Source: Thermomicrobiales bacterium (GTDB taxonomy: Bacteria > Chloroflexota > Chloroflexia > Thermomicrobiales > UBA6265). From it: DNA of 43,237 nucleotides. The position numbers were made by a program, and so were the translations under genes. The notes beneath the pieces are model-generated. The model did no database searches, had not been told where the DNA came from, and saw nothing but the letters and a program-made list of their open reading frames with translations. The stretch spans positions 1 through 43,237 of the forward strand of contig JAMLHN010000035.1 of the NCBI GenBank assembly GCA_023957115.1. Reading direction: 5' to 3'. This document shows positions 1 to 7,677 of the stretch, one piece after another; within the stretch, counting starts at the first letter, position 1; the number at the start of each line of letters is the position of its first letter.

Positions 1-846
1 ATACTGGAGAATCCGGAGATCGCGGCAGTCGTCATCGGGAGCTCGACCGATTCGCACGCCCCGTTGATCGAAGCGGCCGCGGCCGCGGGTAAGCAGATCT
101 TCTGTGAAAAGCCGATTGCGCTCGACCTGGCGACGACCGATCGGGCAATTGCGGCGGTCACCAAGGCAGGTGTTCAACTCCAAATCGGATTCCAGCGGCG
201 ATTCGACCGAGCGTACGCCAAGGTCGCCCAAATGATCCAAACTGGGGAGATGGGGCAGATCGAGGCGGTGCGGGATACGATGCGCGACCCCAACCCGCCA
301 CACGAGTCCTACATTCCAACCAGCGGCGGCATGTTTCGTGACATGGTGATCCATGATTTCGATTGTGTGCGCTGGCTCATGGGCTGCGAGCCCGTCGAAG
401 TCTTCGCCATGGGCGCCAATCTGGTCGATCCGGTCTTCGAGAAGTACGACGATATCGATACTTGCGTCGTGACGATCCGTTTCGAATCGGGCGCGCTGGG
501 GACCATCGACGCCAGTCGCCGATCGGGATTCGGGTACGACGTACGAACCGAAGTCTTTGGATCGAATGGCGCCGTATTCATCGGCGAGGGACGCGATACG
601 CCGCTCCTCCGGTTGAGCAACCAGGGTGTCTGGAGCGATCATATCTTCTGGTTCCTGGAACGATTCGACGACGCCTATGTTGCCGAGATCAAATCGTTTG
701 TCGACTCATTGCGACAGGAGACTCCCGTTCACGTCACAGGCGCCGATGGTCGCGCGGCCCTTGCCATGGCGTACGCCGCCGAAGCATCGGTCGAAGAACG
801 CGCTCCCGTTCCCATGCGTCGATTCACCGGACAAGGAGGTGTGTGA
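1..846 (+). CDS. iolG: Inositol 2-dehydrogenase, Gfo/Idh/MocA family (5' end outside window)
   Basis: The open frame runs in from base 1, so the N-terminal Rossmann GxGxxG motif lies outside the window; the first in-frame TTG at 64 is internal. Visible are the family motif EKPIAL (the Lys is the conserved catalytic/NAD-binding residue), the stretch IGFQRRFD, and the substrate-domain motif DMVIHDFD, which ends in the conserved His-x-x-x-Asp pair. The family oxidises myo-inositol or a related cyclitol to a 2-keto product with NAD. Identification as IolG rests on the next two genes: iolB starts on the stop codon (TGATG overlap) and iolD follows. Substrate could also be scyllo-inositol or a sugar. 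The assignment is strong for the family and good for the role. Confidence 0.85.
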   Translation: MLENPEIAAVVIGSSTDSHAPLIEAAAAAGKQIFCEKPIALDLATTDRAIAAVTKAGVQLQIGFQRRFDRAYAKVAQMIQTGEMGQIEAVRDTMRDPNPPHESYIPTSGGMFRDMVIHDFDCVRWLMGCEPVEVFAMGANLVDPVFEKYDDIDTCVVTIRFESGALGTIDASRRSGFGYDVRTEVFGSNGAVFIGEGRDTPLLRLSNQGVWSDHIFWFLERFDDAYVAEIKSFVDSLRQETPVHVTGADGRAALAMAYAAEASVEERAPVPMRRFTGQGGV

Positions 847-1739
847 TGAATGCCCGTGAGCTCTTGCTGCACTCTGCGGTCGATCCCGGTGACGGTGTCC
901 TGATACATGTCGACCCTGCCTCTGCTGACTGGAACTTCATTGGATTGACCGTGCACCGGCTCGAGCCTGGCGTCCCGCTGTCGGTCGAAAGCGACGGCTC
1001 GGAATACGCTGTGGTACTCCTGAGCGGCGCGTGTGCGATCGTCCACGATGGGGACCGGATCGAGCTCGGTCCGCGGGCCAACATCTTCGACGATCCGCCG
1101 TGGGCGTACTACCTGCCAGTTGGATCGACCTGCTCGATCGAACCCACGTCGACGACCGAAATCGGCATCTGCCGGGCACGAGCGACCGTGGCTTATCCAC
1201 CGAAATTGATCACTCCGGCAGACGTCGAGCTCGAGATTCGCGGGGCGGGGAACGCATCGCGCGAGATTCGCCACATCCTCAAACCCGAGTTTCCGGCCGA
1301 CACGCTGCTTATCGTGGAAGTCATCACGCCGAGCGGCAACTGGTCGAGCTATCCGCCACACAAGCACGATGTCCACGACATGCCGCGCGAGGCCGACCTG
1401 GAAGAAATCTATTACTACCGGATCGATACGCCCGATGGCTTCGGTCTCCAGCGTCTCTATACCGCGGACGGAACGATCGACGAGGCCTATGTGATCAAGG
1501 ACGGCGATCTGCTGCTCGTTCCATTTGGATATCACGCGTTCGCGGTGGCGCAGGGCTACACGGGGTATTACCTCAACGTCCTTGCCGGGGATGAGCCGGT
1601 CCGCACGATGCAACCATCCGACGATCCCAGGCACGCGTGGGTCCGCGCGACGTGGACTGACGACATGAATGCCGGGATCGAGGGATGGAAGGACATCGTC
1701 GATCGAATCAACGGAGACGCCGGGAAACGACCCGTCTAG
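846..1739 (+). CDS. iolB: 5-deoxy-glucuronate isomerase
   Basis: IolB converts 5-deoxy-D-glucuronate to 5-dehydro-2-deoxy-D-gluconate in cytoplasmic inositol breakdown. The 297-residue product has the family length and a bicupin look; the metal-site region YPPHKHDVHDMPRE followed by LEEIYYYR is characteristic, as is the later GYHAFAVAQGYTGYYLN. The start ATG at 846 overlaps the iolG stop (TGATG), and an AGGAGG ribosome site lies at 833-839, which fixes this start although the frame is open far upstream. Translation is therefore probably coupled to iolG. The next gene, iolD, follows after 27 bases. No oddities seen. Confidence 0.95.
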   Translation: MNARELLLHSAVDPGDGVLIHVDPASADWNFIGLTVHRLEPGVPLSVESDGSEYAVVLLSGACAIVHDGDRIELGPRANIFDDPPWAYYLPVGSTCSIEPTSTTEIGICRARATVAYPPKLITPADVELEIRGAGNASREIRHILKPEFPADTLLIVEVITPSGNWSSYPPHKHDVHDMPREADLEEIYYYRIDTPDGFGLQRLYTADGTIDEAYVIKDGDLLLVPFGYHAFAVAQGYTGYYLNVLAGDEPVRTMQPSDDPRHAWVRATWTDDMNAGIEGWKDIVDRINGDAGKRPV

Positions 1740-1766
1740 CGATAGAAAACGCAGCGGAGGGGAATG

Positions 1767-3638
1767 ATGAGTACGGTTCGACTGACGACGGCGCAGGCGC
1801 TGGTCCGCTTTCTCTCCAATCAGTACATCGAACGGGACGGCGTCGAGCAGCGCATGTTCGCCGGCATGTTCGGTATTTTCGGCCATGGGAATGTCTCGGG
1901 AATCGGCCAGGCGCTCGAAGAGGTCGGCGAGGATCTGACCTACTACCGGCCGCAGAACGAGCAAGCGATGGTGCATACGTCGATCGCGTACGCACGAATG
2001 AAGAACCGCTTGCAGATGCTGGCATGCACGTCGTCGGTCGGCCCCGGCGCGCTGAACATGGTCACCGGCGCCGCCACCGCTACGGTCAATCGTTTGCCGG
2101 TGCTGCTTCTTCCCGGAGACACCTTTGCGAATCGCATTCCCCATCCCGTGCTACAGCAGCTCGAATACCCGCTGGGACAGGACGTTTCGGTCAATGACTG
2201 CTTCCGGCCGGTATCCCGTTATTTCGACCGGATCGCTCGACCGGAACAACTCCTGTCGAGCGCCCCGGAAGCGATGCGAGTCCTTGCCGATCCGGCCGAG
2301 ACCGGCGCCGTGACGCTCGCATTTCCCGAGGACACGCAGACGGAATCGTTCGACTATCCGTCGAACTTCTTCGAGAAACGAGTTCATCGGATCGTGCGGC
2401 AAATCGCGCCCGAATCTGAGCTGCGCTATGCGGCCGCGATGATTGGATCATCGAATCGCCCGATCATCGTGGCCGGTGGCGGGGTCATCTACAGCGAAGC
2501 GGCGGACTCGCTGGCGCGATTTGCCGACGAATTCGGTATTCCGGTCGTGACGACGCAAGCGGGGAACGGCGCGATGCCATGGAATCATCCATGGTATGCC
2601 GGGCCAGTTGGTTCGAACGGCGGTCTAGCCGCGAACCGGCTGGCCGCGGACGCCGATCTCGTCATCGCAGTTGGAACGCGGCTCTCCGATTTCACGACGG
2701 CGTCGCGCACCGCCTTCCAGAACCCAGATTTGCGCATTCTGAGCATCAATGTGAATGCGATGGATGCGCACAAGGCGGGTTCGTTTCCGCTGGTCTGCGA
2801 CGCGTGGGAGGCCCTGCTTGGGCTCACTCCACTCCTTCAGGCGCAGTCGTATCGGACTGATGCGGCCTATGGGGATCTGGTCGAAACGCTGACCGGCGAA
2901 TGGAATGCGGCCGTTGACGAGCAGCGCGCAGGCATACCCAGCGTGGCGCTCACACAGGCACAGGCGATCGGCCTGGTCAATAGCGCCACAGAGCCTACCG
3001 ATGTGGTGGTTTGCGCCGCCGGCGGGATGCCCGGCGATCTACTCAAACTTTGGCGTCCGCTCGATCCTAAGGGATATCACGTGGAATACGGGTTCTCCTG
3101 CATGGGCTATGAGATTGCCGGTGGACTGGGCGTCAAGATGGCGGATCCAGATCGCGAAGTCTTCGTGATGGTCGGCGACGGGAGCTACCTGATGATGCAT
3201 ACGGAGCTCGTCACCTCGATTGCCGAAGGCATGAAGCTCAACCTGGTCGTCGTCGATAATTCCGGCTTCCAGTGCATTCGTGGACTGCAGATGTCGTGCG
3301 GCTCGCCGTCATTCGGTAATGAGCTTCGCTATCGCGATCCCGCGACGAACCGACTCGAAGGCGATCTGATTCCGATCGATTTCGCGGCCAATGGAGCCAG
3401 CCTCGGAGCGGTCGCGTTCTCCGCCTCAAACCCTGACGAGCTCGTGTCGGCACTCGAAGCCGCGCGAAACGAGTCGCGAAGCACCGTCATTCACGTCCGT
3501 GTCGCCAAGGACATCCAGGTTCCGGGATACGAGAGCTGGTGGGACGTTCCCGTTGCCGAGGTTTCCGATCAACCGGGAGTGAACGAGGCGCTGGAGGCGT
3601 ACAACGAAGCGATCAGGAAGCAGCGCTTCCTCTATTGA
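1767..3638 (+). CDS. iolD: 3D-(3,5/4)-trihydroxycyclohexane-1,2-dione acylhydrolase, ThDP-dependent
   Basis: IolD opens the cyclohexane-dione ring of the inositol pathway to 5-deoxy-glucuronate, the substrate of IolB, so the order dehydrogenase-IolB-IolD makes sense. The 623-residue protein has three domains of the thiamine-diphosphate family: N-terminal pyrimidine-binding domain with the activating Glu in RPQNEQAM (about residue 65), a central nucleotide-fold domain (IIVAGGGVIYS), and the C-terminal pyrophosphate site starting VGDGSYLMM (about residue 470) and ending in DNSG. Two ATG codons occur at 1764 and 1767; the GGAGGGG at 1756-1762 is close to both, and 1767 has slightly better spacing. 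It closes the operon; no other iol genes (iolE, iolC) follow. Confidence 0.95.
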   Translation: MSTVRLTTAQALVRFLSNQYIERDGVEQRMFAGMFGIFGHGNVSGIGQALEEVGEDLTYYRPQNEQAMVHTSIAYARMKNRLQMLACTSSVGPGALNMVTGAATATVNRLPVLLLPGDTFANRIPHPVLQQLEYPLGQDVSVNDCFRPVSRYFDRIARPEQLLSSAPEAMRVLADPAETGAVTLAFPEDTQTESFDYPSNFFEKRVHRIVRQIAPESELRYAAAMIGSSNRPIIVAGGGVIYSEAADSLARFADEFGIPVVTTQAGNGAMPWNHPWYAGPVGSNGGLAANRLAADADLVIAVGTRLSDFTTASRTAFQNPDLRILSINVNAMDAHKAGSFPLVCDAWEALLGLTPLLQAQSYRTDAAYGDLVETLTGEWNAAVDEQRAGIPSVALTQAQAIGLVNSATEPTDVVVCAAGGMPGDLLKLWRPLDPKGYHVEYGFSCMGYEIAGGLGVKMADPDREVFVMVGDGSYLMMHTELVTSIAEGMKLNLVVVDNSGFQCIRGLQMSCGSPSFGNELRYRDPATNRLEGDLIPIDFAANGASLGAVAFSASNPDELVSALEAARNESRSTVIHVRVAKDIQVPGYESWWDVPVAEVSDQPGVNEALEAYNEAIRKQRFLY

Positions 3639-3667
3639 TTATCAATATTTATGTCAACTATTTGAGG

Positions 3668-3697
3668 TTGACAGCGAGCGAGTTTTCGGACTAGAAT
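3668..3697 (+). promoter_or_regulatory. Sigma70-type promoter of tRNA-Asp
   Basis: A perfect -35 box TTGACA (3668-3673) and a -10 box TAGAAT (3692-3697) are separated by 18 bases and lie 13 bases before the first base of the tRNA. The stretch just before (3639-3667) is AT-rich. This is the clearest housekeeping promoter in the window. Confidence 0.75.
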
Positions 3698-3710
3698 CCA
3701 GTTCGCTCTG

Positions 3711-3784
3711 GGAGGCGTGGTGTAGTGGCCTAACATGCAGCCCTGTCAAGGCTGAGATCGCGGGTTCGAATCCCGTCGCTTCCG
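3711..3784 (+). tRNA. tRNA-Asp (anticodon GTC)
   Basis: Full cloverleaf: acceptor GGAGGCG pairs with CGCTTCC (one G-T), anticodon stem CAGCC/GGCTG around loop CTGTCAA giving anticodon GTC, and a T arm with loop TTCGAAT. The discriminator base is G, as usual for Asp. CCA is not encoded. It has its own promoter and a terminator immediately downstream, so it is a single-gene transcription unit. Confidence 0.95.
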
Positions 3785-3790
3785 CTAGAT

Positions 3791-3824
3791 GACCGGTGAG
3801 TTGAAGCTCGCCGGTCTTTTTTTT
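3791..3824 (+). terminator. Rho-independent terminator after tRNA-Asp
   Basis: GACCGGTGAG and CTCGCCGGTC form a stem of about ten pairs (one G-T) with a short loop, followed directly by eight T residues (3817-3824). It ends the tRNA-Asp transcript. Confidence 0.9.
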
Positions 3825-4120
3825 CTTCCCATCCTTTAACGAGATGCCTCGTTCGGCAGACACTCTGCACCGACGTGCAGGATGCGAATAGGACTTGCCT
3901 TTCCAGGGAGATGTCGAGCACGTCACCCCGCGGATATCGTATCGGTCAATTCCGTAGTCAAGGCGAACGCATATCCGTACGTGTACGGGTCCCCAAGTGC
4001 CAGGTCGAACCCTACGATGGATGCACGATCGTTGGTCAAAGACGATTTCGGATTCGCGATTGGTTCACGCGAGCCTGCTCGATTCCGCGGCATACCGTCG
4101 ATACGACCGAGAGGATTGAC
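3825..4120. other. Intergenic stretch before the Cys-rich protein gene
   Basis: No convincing gene. One short perfect hairpin, CTGCAC-cgac-GTGCAG at 3865-3880, is not followed by T residues, so it is not a terminator. An open frame of the downstream gene extends back through this region but lacks coding character. No clear promoter recognised. Confidence 0.4.
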
Positions 4121-4954
4121 ATGGACGGCAAACATATCGATCGCCTGGCACGGTACCTCGCGCAAAGCACCAATCGACGCAAGGCCATTCAAACAATGGC
4201 GGCGGGATCGTTGGGCGGAGCAGCGCTTTCGGCCACGGGGGTGACCCACGTCTTCGCCCAGGATGCGCCGGGGGAGGAATGGGTTCAACTTTACGAGGAT
4301 CTGGCCGCCGTCGTTGGTGGAATCACCGGAACGTGCGACGACGTTTCCGACACGGTTCGACAATTCGAGCAGGACCGAGCCGCCGACATCGAACGAATGC
4401 AGGCAGAGCTTGCGCAATTCACATCCGAACAGGTGAAGGTCCACCAGGAAGCCTATGGTGAACGTGTCCAGCAGGCGACCATAGCGATTCATCTCGCGGC
4501 GACGCGGTGCGGATACCTCGATGGCTCGGACTCTGCGTTCAGCGTGGCCGATATCAACGCCCATGCCGCCGACGCGACTCCGGCCGCTGCGGCTGCATAC
4601 GACCGCACGGCACGTTCTGCGGCGAAGATCTCCCGCCTACCCGTAGCGCAGGACGATCTCTGCCATCCACTGCAGGGAGAAGACTATTGCGAGTGTGCCT
4701 GCGATAAGAACTTTACCGCCGGGAACTGCGCTCTTTGGATCATGTTCTGTTTGGGCGGCGGATGCCATGTTGTGTGCTGCTGGTCGGGCATCTGCATGGG
4801 TGGATTCGATCATCAGCTGTGCGTCACTCAGTGCATGAACTGCGACTCGATGCCTGACGGCTGCCCTCCTCCGAGCGGACCGGACGAAGTCTCCGGGGAT
4901 GACGACGACGACTCCGGCGACGACAGTGATGGAGACGACAGCGACAGTTCATGA
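4121..4954 (+). CDS. Exported cysteine-rich protein with twin-arginine leader and acidic tail
   Basis: The family is not recognised by name. The 277-residue product starts at ATG 4121 behind GAGAGG (4109-4114). Residues about 20-48 hold NRRKAIQTMAAG, a twin-arginine-like leader with an alanine-rich hydrophobic stretch ending near VFAQ, so export of a folded protein is likely. Next comes a helical region rich in Glu, Gln and Ala (about 55-180). A cysteine-dense block (about 185-250) then carries most of the 16 cysteines after the leader, including CECACD and CC pairs. The protein ends in a low-complexity tail of Asp, Ser and Gly. The cysteine block suggests disulfides or metal binding at the cell surface; function unknown. 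Confidence 0.8.
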   Translation: MDGKHIDRLARYLAQSTNRRKAIQTMAAGSLGGAALSATGVTHVFAQDAPGEEWVQLYEDLAAVVGGITGTCDDVSDTVRQFEQDRAADIERMQAELAQFTSEQVKVHQEAYGERVQQATIAIHLAATRCGYLDGSDSAFSVADINAHAADATPAAAAAYDRTARSAAKISRLPVAQDDLCHPLQGEDYCECACDKNFTAGNCALWIMFCLGGGCHVVCCWSGICMGGFDHQLCVTQCMNCDSMPDGCPPPSGPDEVSGDDDDDSGDDSDGDDSDSS

Positions 4955-5260
4955 CGAACGGCACGCTGCTCATTCGACCAGCGACTCCCGGGAGAACCCG
5001 CCCGGTCGAGCTCCTCCTTGCATTCTGGGAAACGAGTCGTCCAGTTCGGGGCCGAGCGGGATCGATTTCGGGTATTGGTAGCGAACGGACACGCGCCTGC
5101 AGACAATCTGGAATGGCCCTGCCTGGCCCGCGACGGCCACGTCGTATTGATGAAATCGGGCACGGGCCCGTTGGTCGCATTGGATCGAAGTATCTTGTTG
5201 GCTTGTTACGCGGTGTGCGCCACACGAGCACATTTCGCCCCACGATTCAGACCAGCAGCT
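4955..5260. other. Gap between convergent genes
   Basis: 306 bases between the stop of the Cys-rich protein gene and the stop of the DinB-like gene. Several frames stay open because of base composition, but none has a recognisable product or a ribosome site. No T-tailed hairpin was seen, although a terminator would be expected between convergent genes. Confidence 0.4.
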
Positions 5261-5749
5261 TCAAAGCAATTCGCAGCGCCGATCTATCTGCTTGAGATGG
5301 GCGCGCTCGTGGCGGGCAAGCGCATCGGCTTCAGTCCAGACCGTGTAGCGACGAGGTTTGCCACCACCGGTGAAGGTAGCCCCACGCTCCCAATCCCCAG
5401 GCTGAAGCGCGACCAGCCGTCTGAGCAAGCTCTGCCGCTGGGCGGTGAACGCGCTCAGGGAGGAACGAAACGGCACGGTTCGGTACTCCGTCTCTGCCAG
5501 CCACGTCATAGGATTGACGGCGCGGATGGTCGGCTCGTCTTCGTCCAGCATGCGGACGATGCGACTATCGCCCCAGACATCTGCGCACGCGCGCAAATGG
5601 ATCAATACCTGGAGCGGACTCCACTCCTCCGGTTCCGGGTGGCTCGCCAGCAGATCGTCGGCGATGCCGTCGATCGCCGTGGCGATGCGCTGGGGTGAGT
5701 GGGACAACACGTCAACGATCTGATCGGTTGGCATCAGCTTGGTGGCCAT
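5261..5749 (-). CDS. DinB-like domain protein
   Basis: A 162-residue four-helix-bundle protein of the DinB/YfiT superfamily. Hallmarks are PEEWSPLQVLIHLRACADVW (about residues 38-57), with the first metal His in the W-S-x-x-x-x-x-x-H-L pattern, and the C-terminal pair of His residues in ALARHERAHLKQID (near 145-155), a putative three-His metal site. Members include thiol transferases and stress-induced proteins of unknown activity; no substrate can be named here. Its start overlaps the end of the upstream P1 peptidase gene by 16 bases, so the two are probably cotranscribed with the acetyltransferase in front. Confidence 0.8.
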   Translation of the reverse strand: MATKLMPTDQIVDVLSHSPQRIATAIDGIADDLLASHPEPEEWSPLQVLIHLRACADVWGDSRIVRMLDEDEPTIRAVNPMTWLAETEYRTVPFRSSLSAFTAQRQSLLRRLVALQPGDWERGATFTGGGKPRRYTVWTEADALARHERAHLKQIDRRCELL

Positions 5750-6924
5750 TCCCGCCTCCCCGTGAGTTGCAGTTTGCCGTATCGCTCGAGCAAGGAAACG
5801 ACCGGTTCGATCGGAAGCGCTTCACGCGTGTTTCCGTCCCGGCCGACGACGGTCGTCGCGCGGAAGAGCGCGTTGAGAATGGCTTCTTCGGTCGATTCGA
5901 CGGCGGCTCGAAAGAGCGCATCGACAGCGGCGCTGGATCCCCCCGGACCATCCTCAGCAACGATTTCCATCGGAAGAGTCCACCCAGGGGCGTCGTATGG
6001 GCGACGTACGGATTCCGCGGTCGAAAACGCCAACACCACGTCACCGCTGCCGTGGCCACCCAGCGAGCCCGTACGGGCCAACCCCAATATCGCACGCCGC
6101 GCGAGCCGCCGGAGCTGACGATCGATCATTGGGGCATCGGTTGCCAGTACCATGACAATCGACCCACGTTCCGTTTCCGCTGATGCGGCGTCCTGGAGCA
6201 ATCTGCCGACTGGGACGCCATCGACGATCAATGTTCCCGGACTGCCGAAATTTGCCAACACCAACGCCCCAACAGTCCACCCACCAAGGGATTCTGGGAT
6301 CAAACGAGACGCCGTGCCAATTCCTCCCTTGAAGCCGAACGCCGACATTCCGGTTCCGGCGCCGACGGCGCCTTCTTCGACCGGTCCAGCCGAGGCTGCT
6401 TCGATGGCGTTCAAGACATCGGCCTCGGAGAGATGCCGGCCTTGGATGTCGTTGAGAAAACCGTCATTGCATTCGCCGACGAATGGATTGACGGACGACA
6501 TCGTGATACCGATTTGCGGGGTCGTAGCAATGGCATGCGAGATCAGTGCATCGGCAACACGGCCCACGCTCAGCGTCGATGTCAGAGCGATGGGCGTTTC
6601 CAGGACCCCAAGCTCATCGACTTGTTCGATCCCGATGCACTTTCCGAAGCCATTGAATTGGTCGTACGCCGCTGGCACGCGGTCGAGAAAGAGGTTGCCG
6701 TCGTGCGGCATGATGACCGTCACACCGGTTCGGGCTGGACCAACTCCGGGCTGGAGCGGACCATCACCGTGCCAGACGGTGACCTGCCCCACCCGGACAC
6801 CGGCCACGTCTGTGATGGCGTCGAAGGGACCGCTGGGAAGCGTGCCGATGCCCAACCCGATATCCGGCACGCGCGGCCGCGTATTGTCGTCATGCTGTGC
6901 GGTCATCGGTCGACGCTCGCCCAT
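5734..6924 (-). CDS. P1 family peptidase (DmpA-like aminopeptidase)
   Basis: A 396-residue N-terminal-nucleophile hydrolase of the family that includes D-aminopeptidase DmpA, beta-peptidyl aminopeptidases and nylon-oligomer hydrolase. Typical blocks are the start IGLGIGTLPSGPFDAITDVAG, the central GGIGTASR, the RGSIVMVLATDAPM block, and GGHGSGDVVLAFSTAE. In this family the chain cuts itself before a serine to create the active N-terminus; the position and context here point to Gly254-Ser255 in RGSIVMV. A second possible start is Met7. It follows the acetyltransferase gene with a 22-base overlap and precedes the DinB-like gene. Cytoplasmic; substrate unknown. Confidence 0.9.
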   Translation of the reverse strand: MGERRPMTAQHDDNTRPRVPDIGLGIGTLPSGPFDAITDVAGVRVGQVTVWHGDGPLQPGVGPARTGVTVIMPHDGNLFLDRVPAAYDQFNGFGKCIGIEQVDELGVLETPIALTSTLSVGRVADALISHAIATTPQIGITMSSVNPFVGECNDGFLNDIQGRHLSEADVLNAIEAASAGPVEEGAVGAGTGMSAFGFKGGIGTASRLIPESLGGWTVGALVLANFGSPGTLIVDGVPVGRLLQDAASAETERGSIVMVLATDAPMIDRQLRRLARRAILGLARTGSLGGHGSGDVVLAFSTAESVRRPYDAPGWTLPMEIVAEDGPGGSSAAVDALFRAAVESTEEAILNALFRATTVVGRDGNTREALPIEPVVSLLERYGKLQLTGRREWPPS

Positions 6925-7496
6925 TGATCGACGGTCGACATCCAGGTGGTGTCGGAGCGAAGGACGGACTGGAGATAGAGGTCGATGAGCCTGCCATCCT
7001 TGACTCCGTAGCTTCGCAGGAGTCCTTCCGGTTGCATTCCGATCTTGCGCATCACGCTGGCCGAGGCTTCATTTCCAGGAAAATACGTGGCCTGGATACG
7101 GTCCAGCTCTGCGGTTTCGAACGCCCAGGAAAGGACTCTCCACGCCGCTTCAGTTGCGTAGCCCTTCCCGCGCGCAGACTCGGCCATCCAGTAGCCGAGC
7201 TCCGCTCGACCTCTGTCCACGTTGACATCGTGCAAGCCCATCATGCCGACGACTTGTCCACGATCGCGCAATGCGATGGCCCAGACGAAGGCATCGTTCG
7301 TCTCCACCGCGTCAGCACGACTCTCGATAAACGCACGGGCATCCTCCATCGTGTATGGATTGGGAATCGCCGTGGTCCAACGATGAATTTCCTGATCCTG
7401 GAGGATATCGGTCAGTGCTCGGGCGTCACCAAGTTCCGGCGCGCGCAGGAGCAAACGGGGTGTCTCCAGAGCCTCGATGCGGACGTTGGGTTTCAT
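6903..7496 (-). CDS. GNAT family N-acetyltransferase (RimJ/RimL type)
   Basis: 197 residues from the ATG at 7496. The frame is open further upstream, but conserved sequence begins at IEALETPRLLLRAPELGDA. The acetyl-CoA motif A region is ELGYWMAESARGKGYATEA (R/Q-x-x-G-x-G/A pattern RGKGYA), followed by NEASASVMRKIGMQPEG, the usual motif B of RimJ-like enzymes that acetylate N-termini of ribosomal proteins or small amines. GGAT just before the start is a weak ribosome site. It heads a three-gene minus-strand group with the P1 peptidase and DinB-like genes and is divergent from the antiporter gene. Substrate not predictable. Confidence 0.88.
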   Translation of the reverse strand: MKPNVRIEALETPRLLLRAPELGDARALTDILQDQEIHRWTTAIPNPYTMEDARAFIESRADAVETNDAFVWAIALRDRGQVVGMMGLHDVNVDRGRAELGYWMAESARGKGYATEAAWRVLSWAFETAELDRIQATYFPGNEASASVMRKIGMQPEGLLRSYGVKDGRLIDLYLQSVLRSDTTWMSTVDQWASVDR

Positions 7497-7677
7497 CTCA
7501 TCCAGATTCCAATCGTTTTCCAGCGAATCCGTTCGCCAATCGTGCGAAAATACTACCGGCTTCTCTTCGAAGTGACGCGTTCCTCGCACCTATCCGAAAA
7601 GAACAAGGCGGCACCGCCGTCCGAATTCGCGATGGCGCCGATTCGCCCCCGTCTCCGACCGTCAGAGGGCTCACTCC

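Noticed and set aside
729..2144. Long open frame on the minus strand opposite iolB
   Set aside because: It is a composition shadow: no recognisable domain, no ribosome site, rich in Arg and His, and fully overlapped by well-supported iol genes.
3865..3880. Hairpin CTGCAC-cgac-GTGCAG
   Set aside because: Short, with no T run and no gene end beside it; probably chance.
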